Below are positions 46,585 through 54,885 of a DNA stretch of 64,000 nucleotides, piece by piece. Numbering within the stretch: position 1 is the stretch's first letter; the number at the start of each line of letters is the position of its first letter. The DNA is from Pseudomonas sp. TCU-HL1 (GTDB taxonomy: Bacteria; Pseudomonadota; Gammaproteobacteria; Pseudomonadales; Pseudomonadaceae): assembly GCF_001708505.1 (NCBI RefSeq), contig NZ_CP015992.1, forward strand, positions 2,666,001 to 2,730,000, given 5' to 3'. The notes below the pieces were generated by a model. That model had not been told where the DNA came from. It did no database searches and was given only the letters and a program-made list of their open reading frames with translations. A program made the position numbers and the translations under genes.

Positions 46585-47322
46585 TTACCAGGTGCCGGTG
46601 CTCATGCCGCCGTCCACCGGCAGCACGACGCCAGTAGTGAAGCTGGCATCGGTGAGGTACAGCACCGCGTCGGCGATGTCCTGTACCTGGCCGATATGGC
46701 CCACTGGCTGCAGGCCATTGAGAAAGTCGCGGATGGACGGATCGTGCATCGGCGTTTCGATGATCCCGGGCGCCACGGCGTTGACCTTGATGTCATGGGG
46801 CGACAGTTCCAGCGCGAGCGCGCGGGTGAACTGGTTCAGGCCGCCCTTGATCAGGGTCGGTAACGAGGCCGGGACATCACGGTTGGGCTGGATGCCCACC
46901 GAGGCCGTTATGGTGACGATATGCCCTTGACGACGCGGGATCATATGCCGGGCCGCTTCCTGGGAGGCATAGACCACGCCCTTCAGGTTGGTGGCGAGCA
47001 TCGATTCCAGATCGTCCTCGCTGTACTCGGTGAAGGGACTGGGCACGAAGATCCCCGCGTTGTTCACCAGCACATCCACCTGACCGAATCGCTCAATGGC
47101 GCGTTCGAACAGGCGCTTGGCGGTTTCCGGCCTGGCGATGTCGCCAGCCACGCCGACGAAGTTCTTCGGATTGCCCAGGTGTTCGGCCGCGGCCACCAGG
47201 CGCTCTTCGCTGCGGGCCGAGCCGACCACGTTGAAGCCGTGTTGCAGATAAGCCTTGGCCAGGCCGAGACCAATGCCGCTGGAGGCGCCCGTGATCACTA
47301 CGGTTCTGTTGGTGTCTTGCAT
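46585..47322 (-). CDS. Short-chain dehydrogenase/reductase-like protein without the usual catalytic Tyr
   Basis: A 245-residue SDR fold. The cofactor motif TGASSGIG (11-18) and NNAG are intact. Where SDR enzymes have Y-x3-K, the sequence reads PASLPTLIKGGLNQF, so the Lys is kept but the Tyr position is Pro. The DNA was re-read and supports this. Either another residue serves, or the protein has a non-standard or non-catalytic role. It is divergent from a LysR regulator that probably controls it together with the tautomerase. Confidence 0.88.
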   Translation of the reverse strand: MQDTNRTVVITGASSGIGLGLAKAYLQHGFNVVGSARSEERLVAAAEHLGNPKNFVGVAGDIARPETAKRLFERAIERFGQVDVLVNNAGIFVPSPFTEYSEDDLESMLATNLKGVVYASQEAARHMIPRRQGHIVTITASVGIQPNRDVPASLPTLIKGGLNQFTRALALELSPHDIKVNAVAPGIIETPMHDPSIRDFLNGLQPVGHIGQVQDIADAVLYLTDASFTTGVVLPVDGGMSTGTW

Positions 47323-47459
47323 GACGATAGTCCTCGATGAAAGTGGGGTTGCTCAGTTTTCTCAGAGGGCGCCTCTCTGTTGGGGGGAACTATATTTGTG
47401 CGACCAAGGTAGATAAATTGGCTATTTGGTACTTCAGTTGATACTTGGTGTAATGAGTC

Positions 47460-48416
47460 ATGAAGCGTCAGTTCGACGACATCCTGCTCGGCAGCATCGA
47501 GCTTTTTTGCCTGGCGGCGGAGGAGGGCAGCTTCACCGCTGCTGCCCTGGTGGCCGGGGTCACGCCAGCCGCCGTGAGCCGCTCCATTGCGCGTCTGGAG
47601 GATCGCCTCGGCGTGCGCTTGTTCGTTCGTACCACCCGAAGCATCCGCCTCACGGAGGGCGGTCGCGGCTACTACGAGCAGTGCCGCCAGGCCTTGGCGC
47701 AACTGGTGGAGGCCGAGCGCGCGGTGATGGGCCAGCAGCAGGAGCCAACCGGTGTCCTGCGCATCAGCATTCCCACTACCTACGGCCATTACCGGGTGCT
47801 GCCGCTGTTGCCGGAGTTCCGTCGGCGCTTTCCGCAGGTGAAGGTGGAAGTGCATTTGAGCAACCGCAACATCGACTTTGCCGCCGAGGGCTACGACCTG
47901 GCCATCCGTGTGCGCGCCCAGCCGGATTCCACCCTGATCGCCCGCCACCTGGAAGACGCCGCCCTGGTGGTAATAGCCGCCCCCGACTACCTGAAACGCC
48001 ATGGCACGCCACAGACCCTGGACGACCTGGAGCGCCACGAGTGCATCCAGTTCGAGTTGCCCAGTAGCGGTCGGCGTATCTCCTGGCTGTTTCTCGACCA
48101 GGGGCGTGAGCGGGAAATCTTCGCCGAGAGCAGTTATGTGCTCACTGACGACGTGGTGATGGGCGGTGTGACCTTGGCCAGGCACGGCGCCGGGCTGTTC
48201 CAGACCTACCGTTTCATTGTCGAGCGGGATCTGGCTGAAGGCTCCCTGATGGAGGTGCTCCAGGAGTACGGCGGCCGCTCGCGGCCCTTCACGCTGCTAT
48301 ACCCGCAGAACCGCCATGTGCCGTTGCGCCTGCGTGCCTTTGTGGATTTCCTCATGGGCTACCGGGAACAGTGGCGCGCTGTCGATCCGTCGGCCCGCCA
48401 AACGACCAGGAGATGA
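47460..48416 (+). CDS. LysR-type transcriptional regulator
   Basis: A 318-residue regulator. The N-terminal winged helix-turn-helix (about 8-65: IELFCLAAEEGSFTAAALVA…VSRSIARLEDRLGVRLF) is followed by the two-lobed effector domain (LRISIPTTYGHYRVLPLL…). It belongs to the broad LTTR family; the effector is unknown. The 137-base gap shared with the divergent SDR gene is AT-rich (about 47390-47455), the usual place for LTTR binding and an overlapping promoter. Confidence 0.92.
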   Translation: MKRQFDDILLGSIELFCLAAEEGSFTAAALVAGVTPAAVSRSIARLEDRLGVRLFVRTTRSIRLTEGGRGYYEQCRQALAQLVEAERAVMGQQQEPTGVLRISIPTTYGHYRVLPLLPEFRRRFPQVKVEVHLSNRNIDFAAEGYDLAIRVRAQPDSTLIARHLEDAALVVIAAPDYLKRHGTPQTLDDLERHECIQFELPSSGRRISWLFLDQGREREIFAESSYVLTDDVVMGGVTLARHGAGLFQTYRFIVERDLAEGSLMEVLQEYGGRSRPFTLLYPQNRHVPLRLRAFVDFLMGYREQWRAVDPSARQTTRR

Positions 48417-48451
48417 TTGGCTATCGTCATCCAACCCCCAGGAGGTGCGTC

Positions 48452-48952
48452 ATGAGCAAACGAATTCACACCATCGTTCCTTGCCTATGGTTCGACGACC
48501 AGGCGGAGGCTGCGGCTAACTTCTACGTCGGCATCTTTCCAGATTCGAAAATCACGGCTATCAGCCACTATGGTGATGCGGGCAGGGACGTTCACGGCAG
48601 GGAGCCAGGATCGGTACTCACCGTGGACTTCGAACTGGACGGCCAGCGCTTCACCGCACTCAATGGCGGGCCGGCTTTCACCTTCAACGAGGCAGTGTCC
48701 TTCCAGATCCACTGCGACGATCAGGAGGAGCTGGACCACTACTGGGACAAGCTCTCCGCCGGAGGCGATCCGAACGCCCAGCAGTGCGGCTGGCTCAAGG
48801 ATCGCTTCGGGCTGTCCTGGCAGGTGGTGCCCATCGCCATGCTGGAGATGCTCGAGGACTCGCAGTCGGCGGGCTCCCAGCGCGCCTTCGCGGCCATGAT
48901 GCAGATGCGCAAGCTGGACATCGCGACCCTGAAGAAGGCCTATGACGGTTGA
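48452..48952 (+). CDS. PhnB-like VOC family protein
   Basis: A 166-residue protein beginning MSKRIHTIVPCLWFDDQAEAAANF, with the VOC-fold pattern of the PhnB/3-demethylubiquinone methyltransferase-like group (FYVGIFPDSKI, FTALNGGPAFTFNEAVSFQI, CGWLKDRFGLSWQVVP). Function is unknown; such proteins often lie beside unrelated genes. CAGGAGGTGCGTC precedes the ATG. Confidence 0.88.
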   Translation: MSKRIHTIVPCLWFDDQAEAAANFYVGIFPDSKITAISHYGDAGRDVHGREPGSVLTVDFELDGQRFTALNGGPAFTFNEAVSFQIHCDDQEELDHYWDKLSAGGDPNAQQCGWLKDRFGLSWQVVPIAMLEMLEDSQSAGSQRAFAAMMQMRKLDIATLKKAYDG

Positions 48953-49000
48953 GACGGCAATAGGGTGTGTGAAAGCAATTCAGTAGCACGGCACACATCC

Positions 49001-49033
49001 GTTCGATAAACGCACGGATAGTCGATTATCGGA
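49001..49033. promoter_or_regulatory. Two PcaR-like operator boxes in front of pcaI
   Basis: GTTCGATAAACGCAC (49001-49015) differs at few positions from the P. putida PcaR box GTTCGATAATCGCAC as I remember it. A second, inverted core CGATTATCG lies at about 49023-49031. A pair of boxes over the -35/-10 region is how PcaR activates pcaIJ in P. putida with beta-ketoadipate. No pcaR gene was recognised in this window. Confidence 0.65.
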
Positions 49034-49111
49034 TTGTTCGGGGCGGGGCCGGGGAGTAATTTTTCCTCACCCGGCGCGCTATTCGCCCTGGATAACAATA
49101 CGAGATCGACC

Positions 49112-49960
49112 ATGGCTGAAATCCTTTCCCTCCGCGAAGCGGTCGAACGCTTCATCAACGATGGCGACACCGTAGCCCTCGAAGGCTTCACCCATCTGAT
49201 TCCCACTGCCGCGTCCCACGAAATCATTCGCCAGGGCAAGAAGAACCTGCACCTGGCGCGCATGACTCCCGACTTGGTGTATGACCTGCTGATCGGCGCC
49301 GGCTGCGCCCGCAAGCTGACCTTCTCCTGGGGTGGTAACCCCGGCGTGGGCTCGTTGCACCGCCTGCGTGACGCCGTGGAGAAGCAGTGGCCGAACGCCC
49401 TGGAAATCGACGAGCACAGCCACGCCGACCTGGCCAACTCCTATGTGGCCGGTGCCTCGGGCCTGCCGTTCGCCGTGCTGCGTGCCTACGTCGGCTCCGA
49501 CCTGCCCAAGGTCAACCCGAACATCAAGTTCATCCAGTGCCCGTTCACTGGCGAGCAACTGGCGGCGGTACCTTCGGTTCGTCCGGACGTCACCGTGATC
49601 CACGCCCAGAAGGCCGACCGCAAGGGCAACGTGCTGCTCTGGGGCATCCTTGGCGTGCAGAAGGAAGCGGCCCTGGCGGCCAAGCGCTGCATCGTCACCG
49701 TGGAAGAGATCGTCGACGACCTGAACGCGCCGATGAACGCCTGCGTCCTGCCCACCTGGGCCCTGACCGCCGTTTGCCACGTACCTGGTGGCGCCCATCC
49801 GTCCTACGCCCATGGCTACTACGAGCGCGACAACCGCTTCTACCAGGCCTGGGACCCGATTGCCCGCAACCGCGAAACCTTCACTGCCTGGATCGATGAA
49901 TACATCCGTGGCACCAAGGATTTCAGCGAGTTCCAAGCCAAGATTGCGGAGGCCAAGTGA
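49112..49960 (+). CDS. pcaI: 3-Oxoadipate CoA-transferase subunit A
   Basis: A 282-residue subunit beginning MAEILSLREAVERFINDGDT, with family segments EGFTHLIPTAASHEI and TFSWGGNPGVGSLHRLRDAV. With subunit B it transfers CoA from succinyl-CoA to beta-ketoadipate. It could equally be named catI; the pca name follows its neighbours. The subunit B start overlaps its stop (TGATG). PcaR-like boxes lie about 80-110 bases upstream. Confidence 0.93.
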   Translation: MAEILSLREAVERFINDGDTVALEGFTHLIPTAASHEIIRQGKKNLHLARMTPDLVYDLLIGAGCARKLTFSWGGNPGVGSLHRLRDAVEKQWPNALEIDEHSHADLANSYVAGASGLPFAVLRAYVGSDLPKVNPNIKFIQCPFTGEQLAAVPSVRPDVTVIHAQKADRKGNVLLWGILGVQKEAALAAKRCIVTVEEIVDDLNAPMNACVLPTWALTAVCHVPGGAHPSYAHGYYERDNRFYQAWDPIARNRETFTAWIDEYIRGTKDFSEFQAKIAEAK

Positions 49961-50745
49961 TGAGCGCTCAATACAGCACCAATGAAATGATGACCGTGGC
50001 GGCTGCCCGCCGCCTGAAGAATGGCGCCGTCTGCTTCGTCGGTATCGGCCTGCCGTCCAAGGCCGCCAACCTGGCGCGCCTGACCTCGTCCCCGGACGTG
50101 GTGCTGATCTATGAATCCGGCCCCATCGGCGCCAAGCCGAGCGTGCTGCCGCTGTCCATCGGTGACGGCGAACTGGCCGAAACCGCTGACACCGTGGTAC
50201 CCACCGGCGAAATCTTCCGCTACTGGCTGCAAGGTGGCCGTATCGACGTCGGCTTCCTCGGTGCCGCCCAGGTGGACCGTTTCGGCAACATCAACACCAC
50301 CGTGATCGGCGACTACAACAGCCCGAAAGTGCGCCTGCCGGGCGCCGGCGGTGCTCCGGAAATCGCCGGTTCCGCCAAGGAAGTGCTGATCATCCTCAAG
50401 CAGTCCCACCGCACCTTCGTCGACAAGCTGGCCTTCATCACCTCCGTGGGCCACGGTGAAGGCGGCGACCATCGCAAGCAGCTGGGGCTGCCCGGCAAAG
50501 GTCCGGTGGCGCTGATCACCGACCTCTGCATCATGGAGCCGGAAGCCGGCACCAACGAGTTCATCGTCACCTCGCTGCACCCGGGTGTGACTCGTGAGCA
50601 GGTGATCGAGAACACCGGCTGGGCCATCCGCTTCGCCGCCAACGTGACCGAAACCGCTGCCCCGAACGAAACCGAACTGACCGCGCTGCGTGCCCTCGAA
50701 GAGCGCACCGCTGCCGCCCACGGCCAGCAAGGGGGTGAGGAATGA
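49960..50745 (+). CDS. pcaJ: 3-Oxoadipate CoA-transferase subunit B
   Basis: A 261-residue subunit. The catalytic glutamate that forms the CoA thioester intermediate is Glu52 in LIYESGPIGAKP. It is translationally coupled on both sides: its ATG overlaps the pcaI stop and its stop overlaps the pcaF ATG (ATGA). Confidence 0.93.
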   Translation: MSAQYSTNEMMTVAAARRLKNGAVCFVGIGLPSKAANLARLTSSPDVVLIYESGPIGAKPSVLPLSIGDGELAETADTVVPTGEIFRYWLQGGRIDVGFLGAAQVDRFGNINTTVIGDYNSPKVRLPGAGGAPEIAGSAKEVLIILKQSHRTFVDKLAFITSVGHGEGGDHRKQLGLPGKGPVALITDLCIMEPEAGTNEFIVTSLHPGVTREQVIENTGWAIRFAANVTETAAPNETELTALRALEERTAAAHGQQGGEE

Positions 50746-51947
50746 GTCGCGAGGTCTACATCTGCGACGCCATTCGTACGCCCATCGGCCGCTTCGGCGG
50801 CTCCCTGGCACCGGTTCGCGCCGATGACCTGGCCGCCATCCCGATCAAGGCCCTGGTTGAGCGCAATCCCCAGGTCAAATGGGAGCAGTTGGACGAAGTG
50901 TTCCTCGGCTGCGCCAACCAGGCCGGTGAGGACAACCGCAATGTGGCGCGCATGGCGCTGCTGCTGGCCGGCCTGCCGGACAGCGTGCCGGGCGTGACCC
51001 TGAACCGTCTCTGCGCCTCGGGCATGGACGCGGTGGGCACGGCCTTCCGCGCTATCGCCTCGGGCGAGATGGAACTGGCCATTGCCGGTGGCGTGGAGTC
51101 CATGTCCCGCGCCCCCTATGTGATGGGTAAGGCCGACAGCGCGTTCGGCCGCACCCAGAAGATCGAAGACACCACCATCGGCTGGCGCTTCATCAACCCT
51201 CTGATGAAGGCCCAGTACGGCGTCGATGCCATGCCGCAGACTGCGGACAACGTGGCCGACGACTACCAGGTCTCCCGCGAAGACCAGGATCTGTTCGCCG
51301 TGCGCAGCCAGCAGCGTGCCGGTCGCGCCCAGGCTGAAGGTTTCTTCGCCGAGGAAATCGTCCCGGTGGTGATCAAGGGCAAAAAAAGCGAGACGGTCGT
51401 CGACCAGGACGAGCACCTGCGTCCCGACACTACCCTCGAAGCCCTGACCAAGCTGAAGCCGGTCAACGGTGAAGGCAAGACCGTCACCGCCGGCAATGCC
51501 TCGGGTGTCAACGATGGCGCCGTGGCGCTGATCCTGGCATCCGCGGAGGCGGTGAAGAAGCATGGCCTGACGCCGCGCGCCAAGGTGCTCGGCATGGCCA
51601 GCGCTGGCGTCGCTCCGCGCGTCATGGGCATCGGCCCGGTGCCGGCGGTACGCAAGTTGATGGAACGCCTGAACCTGGCCATCGGCGACTTCGACGTGAT
51701 CGAGCTGAACGAAGCCTTTGCCGCCCAGGGCCTGGCCGTGATGCGTGAACTCGGCATCGCCGACGACAGCGACAAGGTCAACCCCAACGGCGGCGCCATC
51801 GCCCTCGGCCACCCGCTGGGTGCCAGCGGCGCGCGCCTGGTCCAGACCGCATTGCACCAACTGGAGAAATCCGGCGGCAAGCTCGGTCTGGCAACCATGT
51901 GCGTGGGTGTGGGCCAAGGCTTGGCCCTGGCTATCGAGCGCGTCTGA
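50742..51947 (+). CDS. pcaF: 3-Oxoadipyl-CoA thiolase
   Basis: A 401-residue thiolase that cleaves beta-ketoadipyl-CoA to succinyl-CoA and acetyl-CoA, the last step of the pathway. The acyl-enzyme cysteine is Cys91 (NRLCASGMDAVG); GGAIALGHPLGASGARLV and the C-terminal ATMCVGVGQG complete the active site. It ends the pcaIJF operon; a REP-like hairpin follows eight bases after the stop. Confidence 0.94.
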   Translation: MSREVYICDAIRTPIGRFGGSLAPVRADDLAAIPIKALVERNPQVKWEQLDEVFLGCANQAGEDNRNVARMALLLAGLPDSVPGVTLNRLCASGMDAVGTAFRAIASGEMELAIAGGVESMSRAPYVMGKADSAFGRTQKIEDTTIGWRFINPLMKAQYGVDAMPQTADNVADDYQVSREDQDLFAVRSQQRAGRAQAEGFFAEEIVPVVIKGKKSETVVDQDEHLRPDTTLEALTKLKPVNGEGKTVTAGNASGVNDGAVALILASAEAVKKHGLTPRAKVLGMASAGVAPRVMGIGPVPAVRKLMERLNLAIGDFDVIELNEAFAAQGLAVMRELGIADDSDKVNPNGGAIALGHPLGASGARLVQTALHQLEKSGGKLGLATMCVGVGQGLALAIERV

Positions 51948-51955
51948 CGTGTCTT

Positions 51956-51998
51956 GGTGCGCACGGCACACCCTAATGTAGGGTGCGCCGTGCGCACC
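51956..51998. repeat. REP-like hairpin, type A
   Basis: GGTGCGCACGGCACACCCTA pairs with its complement across a tiny loop (ATG) up to 51998, giving a nearly perfect 20-bp stem. Same family as 40747-40824 and 61600-61663. It lies between pcaF and pcaB and has no T-run. Confidence 0.85.
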
Positions 51999-52077
51999 GG
52001 CCGCTCCGCGCAAAAGCTGGCTCCACGCGGCCGGCTGCTATAAAACGAAACACCATCCCGATTTTCGGAGCACCGGC

Positions 52078-53439
52078 TTGAACAGCCCGAGCAACCAACT
52101 CTTCGACGCCTATTTCACCCAGCCCGCCATGCGTGCGGTGTTCTCCGACCAGGGCCGTGTGCAGGGCATGCTGGACTTCGAGTCCGCACTGGCTCGCGCC
52201 GAAGCGAGCGTAGGCCTGATCCCGCGGGGCGTAGTGGCCCCCATCGAGGCCGCCTGCAACGCCAAACTCTACGATTACACCGCCCTTGCCCAGGCCATCA
52301 CCACGGCCGGCAACTCCGCCATTCCGCTGGTGAAAGCCTTGGGCAAGCGCGTAGCCGCGCAGAGCGCTGAAGCCGAACGCTATGTGCACCTGGGCGCTAC
52401 CAGCCAGGACGCCATGGACAGCGGCCTGGTGCTGCAACTGCGTACCGCCGCCGAGCTGCTGGAGCGGGACCTCGCCGGCCTGGCCCAGGCCCTGGCGGTG
52501 CAGGCCGAGCGTTTTGCCGATACACCGCTGGCCGGCCGCACCTGGCTGCAACAGGCCACCCCTGTCACCCTCGGCATGAAGCTGGCCGGGGTTCTGGGCG
52601 CGGTCACCCGTCACCGGCAGCGTCTGGCGGAACTCAAGCCACGCCTGTTCTGCCTGCAGTTTGGCGGCGCGTCCGGCAGCCTGGCTGCACTGGGCGATCA
52701 GGCCTGGCCAGTGGCCGCGGCTCTGGCCCGCGAGTTGGGGCTCGATCTGCCTGACCAGCCCTGGCACACCCAGCGGGATCGCCTGGTGGAATTCGCCAGC
52801 CTGCTGGGCCTGATCGCCGGCAGCCTGGGGAAGCTTGGCCGTGACCTCAGCCTGCTGATGCAGACCGAAGCCGGTGAAGTCTTCGAGCCTTCCGCTCCGG
52901 GCAAGGGCGGGTCGTCCACCATGCCGCACAAACGCAATCCGGTGAGCGCCGCCGTGCTGATCGGCGCCGCTACCCGCGCGCCGGGCCTGGTGTCCACCAT
53001 GTTCTCCGCCATGCCCCAGGAACACGAGCGCAGCCTCGGCCTGTGGCATGCCGAATGGGAAACCCTCCCCGAACTCTGCTGCCTGGTGTCGGGGGCCCTG
53101 CAGCAAGCGCTGCTGGTGGTGCCCGGTCTGGAAGTTGACGCCGCGCGCATGCGCGAGAACCTCGACCTGACCCAGGGCCTGGTGCTGGCCGAAGCGGTGA
53201 GCATCGCGCTCGCCCAGCGCATCGGCCGCGACGCCGCCCATCACCTGGTGGAGCAGTGCTGCCGCCAGGCGGTGAAGGAGGGCGCCCACCTGCGTGCAGT
53301 ACTCGGCGCCAATGCCGAGGTCAGTGCACAGCTTTCCGCCGCCGAGCTGGACCGCCTGCTTGATCCGGCCCATTACCTCGGACAGGCGCGTCGCTGGGTC
53401 GATCGCGCCGTTACCGATCACAAGAATTTTTCGCGCTAG
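52078..53439 (+). CDS. pcaB: 3-Carboxy-cis,cis-muconate cycloisomerase
   Basis: A 453-residue member of the fumarase/adenylosuccinate-lyase superfamily; signature GGSSTMPHKRNPVSAAV. It lactonises the protocatechuate ring-cleavage product to 4-carboxymuconolactone. The start is a TTG at 52078 preceded by CGGAGCACCGG; no nearby ATG fits the family N-terminus SNQLFDAYFTQPAMRAVFSD. pcaD follows nine bases later. Confidence 0.93.
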   Translation: MNSPSNQLFDAYFTQPAMRAVFSDQGRVQGMLDFESALARAEASVGLIPRGVVAPIEAACNAKLYDYTALAQAITTAGNSAIPLVKALGKRVAAQSAEAERYVHLGATSQDAMDSGLVLQLRTAAELLERDLAGLAQALAVQAERFADTPLAGRTWLQQATPVTLGMKLAGVLGAVTRHRQRLAELKPRLFCLQFGGASGSLAALGDQAWPVAAALARELGLDLPDQPWHTQRDRLVEFASLLGLIAGSLGKLGRDLSLLMQTEAGEVFEPSAPGKGGSSTMPHKRNPVSAAVLIGAATRAPGLVSTMFSAMPQEHERSLGLWHAEWETLPELCCLVSGALQQALLVVPGLEVDAARMRENLDLTQGLVLAEAVSIALAQRIGRDAAHHLVEQCCRQAVKEGAHLRAVLGANAEVSAQLSAAELDRLLDPAHYLGQARRWVDRAVTDHKNFSR

Positions 53440-53448
53440 GAGATTTGC

Positions 53449-54237
53449 ATGCCTGCCGTACGTCTCGCCGATGGCGACCTGAATTACCTCCTCGAAGGCC
53501 CGGCCGGTGCGCCGGTGCTGGTGCTGTCCAACTCCCTGGGCACCGACCTGCACATGTGGGACGTGCAGATCCCGGCGTTCACCCAGCACTTCCAGGTGCT
53601 GCGCTACGACACCCGTGGCCATGGCCAGTCCCTGGTCAGCGAAGGCCCCTACAGCATCGAGCAGCTCGGCCGTGATGTGCTGGCCCTGCTGGATGCGTTG
53701 GATATCCAGAAGGCCCGCTTCTGCGGGTTGTCCATGGGTGGCCTGATCGGCCAGTGGCTGGCCATCAACGCCCCCGAGCGCATCGAGCGCCTGGTGCTGT
53801 GCAACACCGCCGCCAAGATCGGCAGCCCCGAGGTCTGGAACCCGCGCATCGACACCGTGCTGTCTGGTGGCGCGCAGGCCATGCGCGACCTGCGCGATGC
53901 CTCCATTTCCCGCTGGTTCACTGCGGATTTCGCCGAGGCCGAGCCGGCCAAGGTCGAACCCATCGTCGGCATGCTGGCGCAGACCTCGCCCGAGGGTTAC
54001 GCCGCCAACTGCGCCGCCGTGCGTGATGCCGACTACCGTGAGCAGCTTGGCAGCATCAGTTCGCCGACCCTGATCGTCTGCGGCAGCGGCGACCCGGTGA
54101 CCACCACCGAACACGGCCGCTTCATGCAGGAGCGCATTGCCGGTGCCGAGCTGGTGGAGTTCCACGCGGCGCACCTGTCCAACGTGCAGGCGGGCGACGC
54201 GTTCAGCCAGCGTGTGCTGGATTTCCTCACGGCCTGA
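53449..54237 (+). CDS. pcaD: 3-Oxoadipate enol-lactonase
   Basis: A 262-residue alpha/beta hydrolase that opens beta-ketoadipate enol-lactone. Nucleophile Ser95 (CGLSMGGLIG), an acid in ICGSGDPVTT and His242 (FHAAHLSNV) form the triad. AGGAGATTTGC precedes the ATG. It is in an operon with pcaB; a large palindrome separates it from pcaC. Confidence 0.94.
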   Translation: MPAVRLADGDLNYLLEGPAGAPVLVLSNSLGTDLHMWDVQIPAFTQHFQVLRYDTRGHGQSLVSEGPYSIEQLGRDVLALLDALDIQKARFCGLSMGGLIGQWLAINAPERIERLVLCNTAAKIGSPEVWNPRIDTVLSGGAQAMRDLRDASISRWFTADFAEAEPAKVEPIVGMLAQTSPEGYAANCAAVRDADYREQLGSISSPTLIVCGSGDPVTTTEHGRFMQERIAGAELVEFHAAHLSNVQAGDAFSQRVLDFLTA

Positions 54238-54251
54238 CGCATATCTCACAT

Positions 54252-54306
54252 GTAGGAGCGAGCTCTGCTCGCGAACGCGCTTTTCGCGAGCAGAGCTCGC
54301 TCCTAC
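54252..54306. repeat. Perfect 24-bp-stem palindrome, REP-like type B
   Basis: GTAGGAGCGAGCTCTGCTCG… (54252) is repeated as an exact reverse complement ending at 54306, with a 7-base loop. It lies between pcaD and pcaC, and the right arm ends 23 bases before the pcaC ATG. It resembles common Pseudomonas REP elements and could attenuate or stabilise the pcaBDC transcript. Confidence 0.88.
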
Positions 54307-54329
54307 GGTCCACATTCGAGGACGTATCG

Positions 54330-54725
54330 ATGGACGAAAAAGAGCGCTACGAAGCCGGCATGAAGGTACGCCGCGCGGTGCTGGGCGACGCCCACGTGGA
54401 CCGCAGCCTGCAGAACCTCACGCCATTCAACGAAGAATTCCAGGAAATGATCACCCGCCACGCCTGGGGTGACATCTGGACCCGCCCGGGCCTGCCGCGC
54501 CATACCCGCAGCCTGATCACCATCGCCATGCTCATCGGCATGAACCGCGAGGGCGAGCTCAAGCTGCACCTGCGCGCCGCGAAGAACAATGGCGTGAGCC
54601 GCGACGAGATCAAGGAAGTGATCATGCAGAGCGCCATCTATTGTGGAATCCCGGCGGCCAACGCCACCTTCCACCTGGCCGAAGCCGTGTGGGATGAGCT
54701 GGGTGTGGAATCGCTGCAAGGCTGA
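54330..54725 (+). CDS. pcaC: 4-Carboxymuconolactone decarboxylase
   Basis: A 131-residue member of the CMD/AhpD-like family, beginning MDEKERYEAGMKVRRAVLGDAH. It decarboxylates 4-carboxymuconolactone to the enol-lactone used by PcaD. The family C-terminal region CGIPAANATFHLAEAVWDEL is intact. GAGGACGTATCG precedes the ATG. It is followed by a strong terminator. Confidence 0.95.
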   Translation: MDEKERYEAGMKVRRAVLGDAHVDRSLQNLTPFNEEFQEMITRHAWGDIWTRPGLPRHTRSLITIAMLIGMNREGELKLHLRAAKNNGVSRDEIKEVIMQSAIYCGIPAANATFHLAEAVWDELGVESLQG

Positions 54726-54741
54726 TCTCCGCAGAAGCAGA

Positions 54742-54778
54742 ACGCCGCCCGGACCACGCATCCGGGCGGCGTTTTTTA
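54742..54778 (+). terminator. Terminator of pcaBDC
   Basis: ACGCCGCCCGGA/TCCGGGCGGCGT stem followed by TTTTTATT. Confidence 0.93.
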
Positions 54779-54885
54779 TTGGATGGCTGCCTTTGTGGGC
54801 GAAGTCATCCCCCAAGGGCAACGGCAGTTGCCCCGGAAAACGCCATGGCAGACCTTCGGCCTGCTCAGCGCTTGATATCGCTCCC

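Noticed and set aside
51973..54315. A 780-codon minus-strand frame opposite pcaB and pcaD
   Set aside because: Both sense genes are certain; the antisense product is low-complexity and unlike any family.
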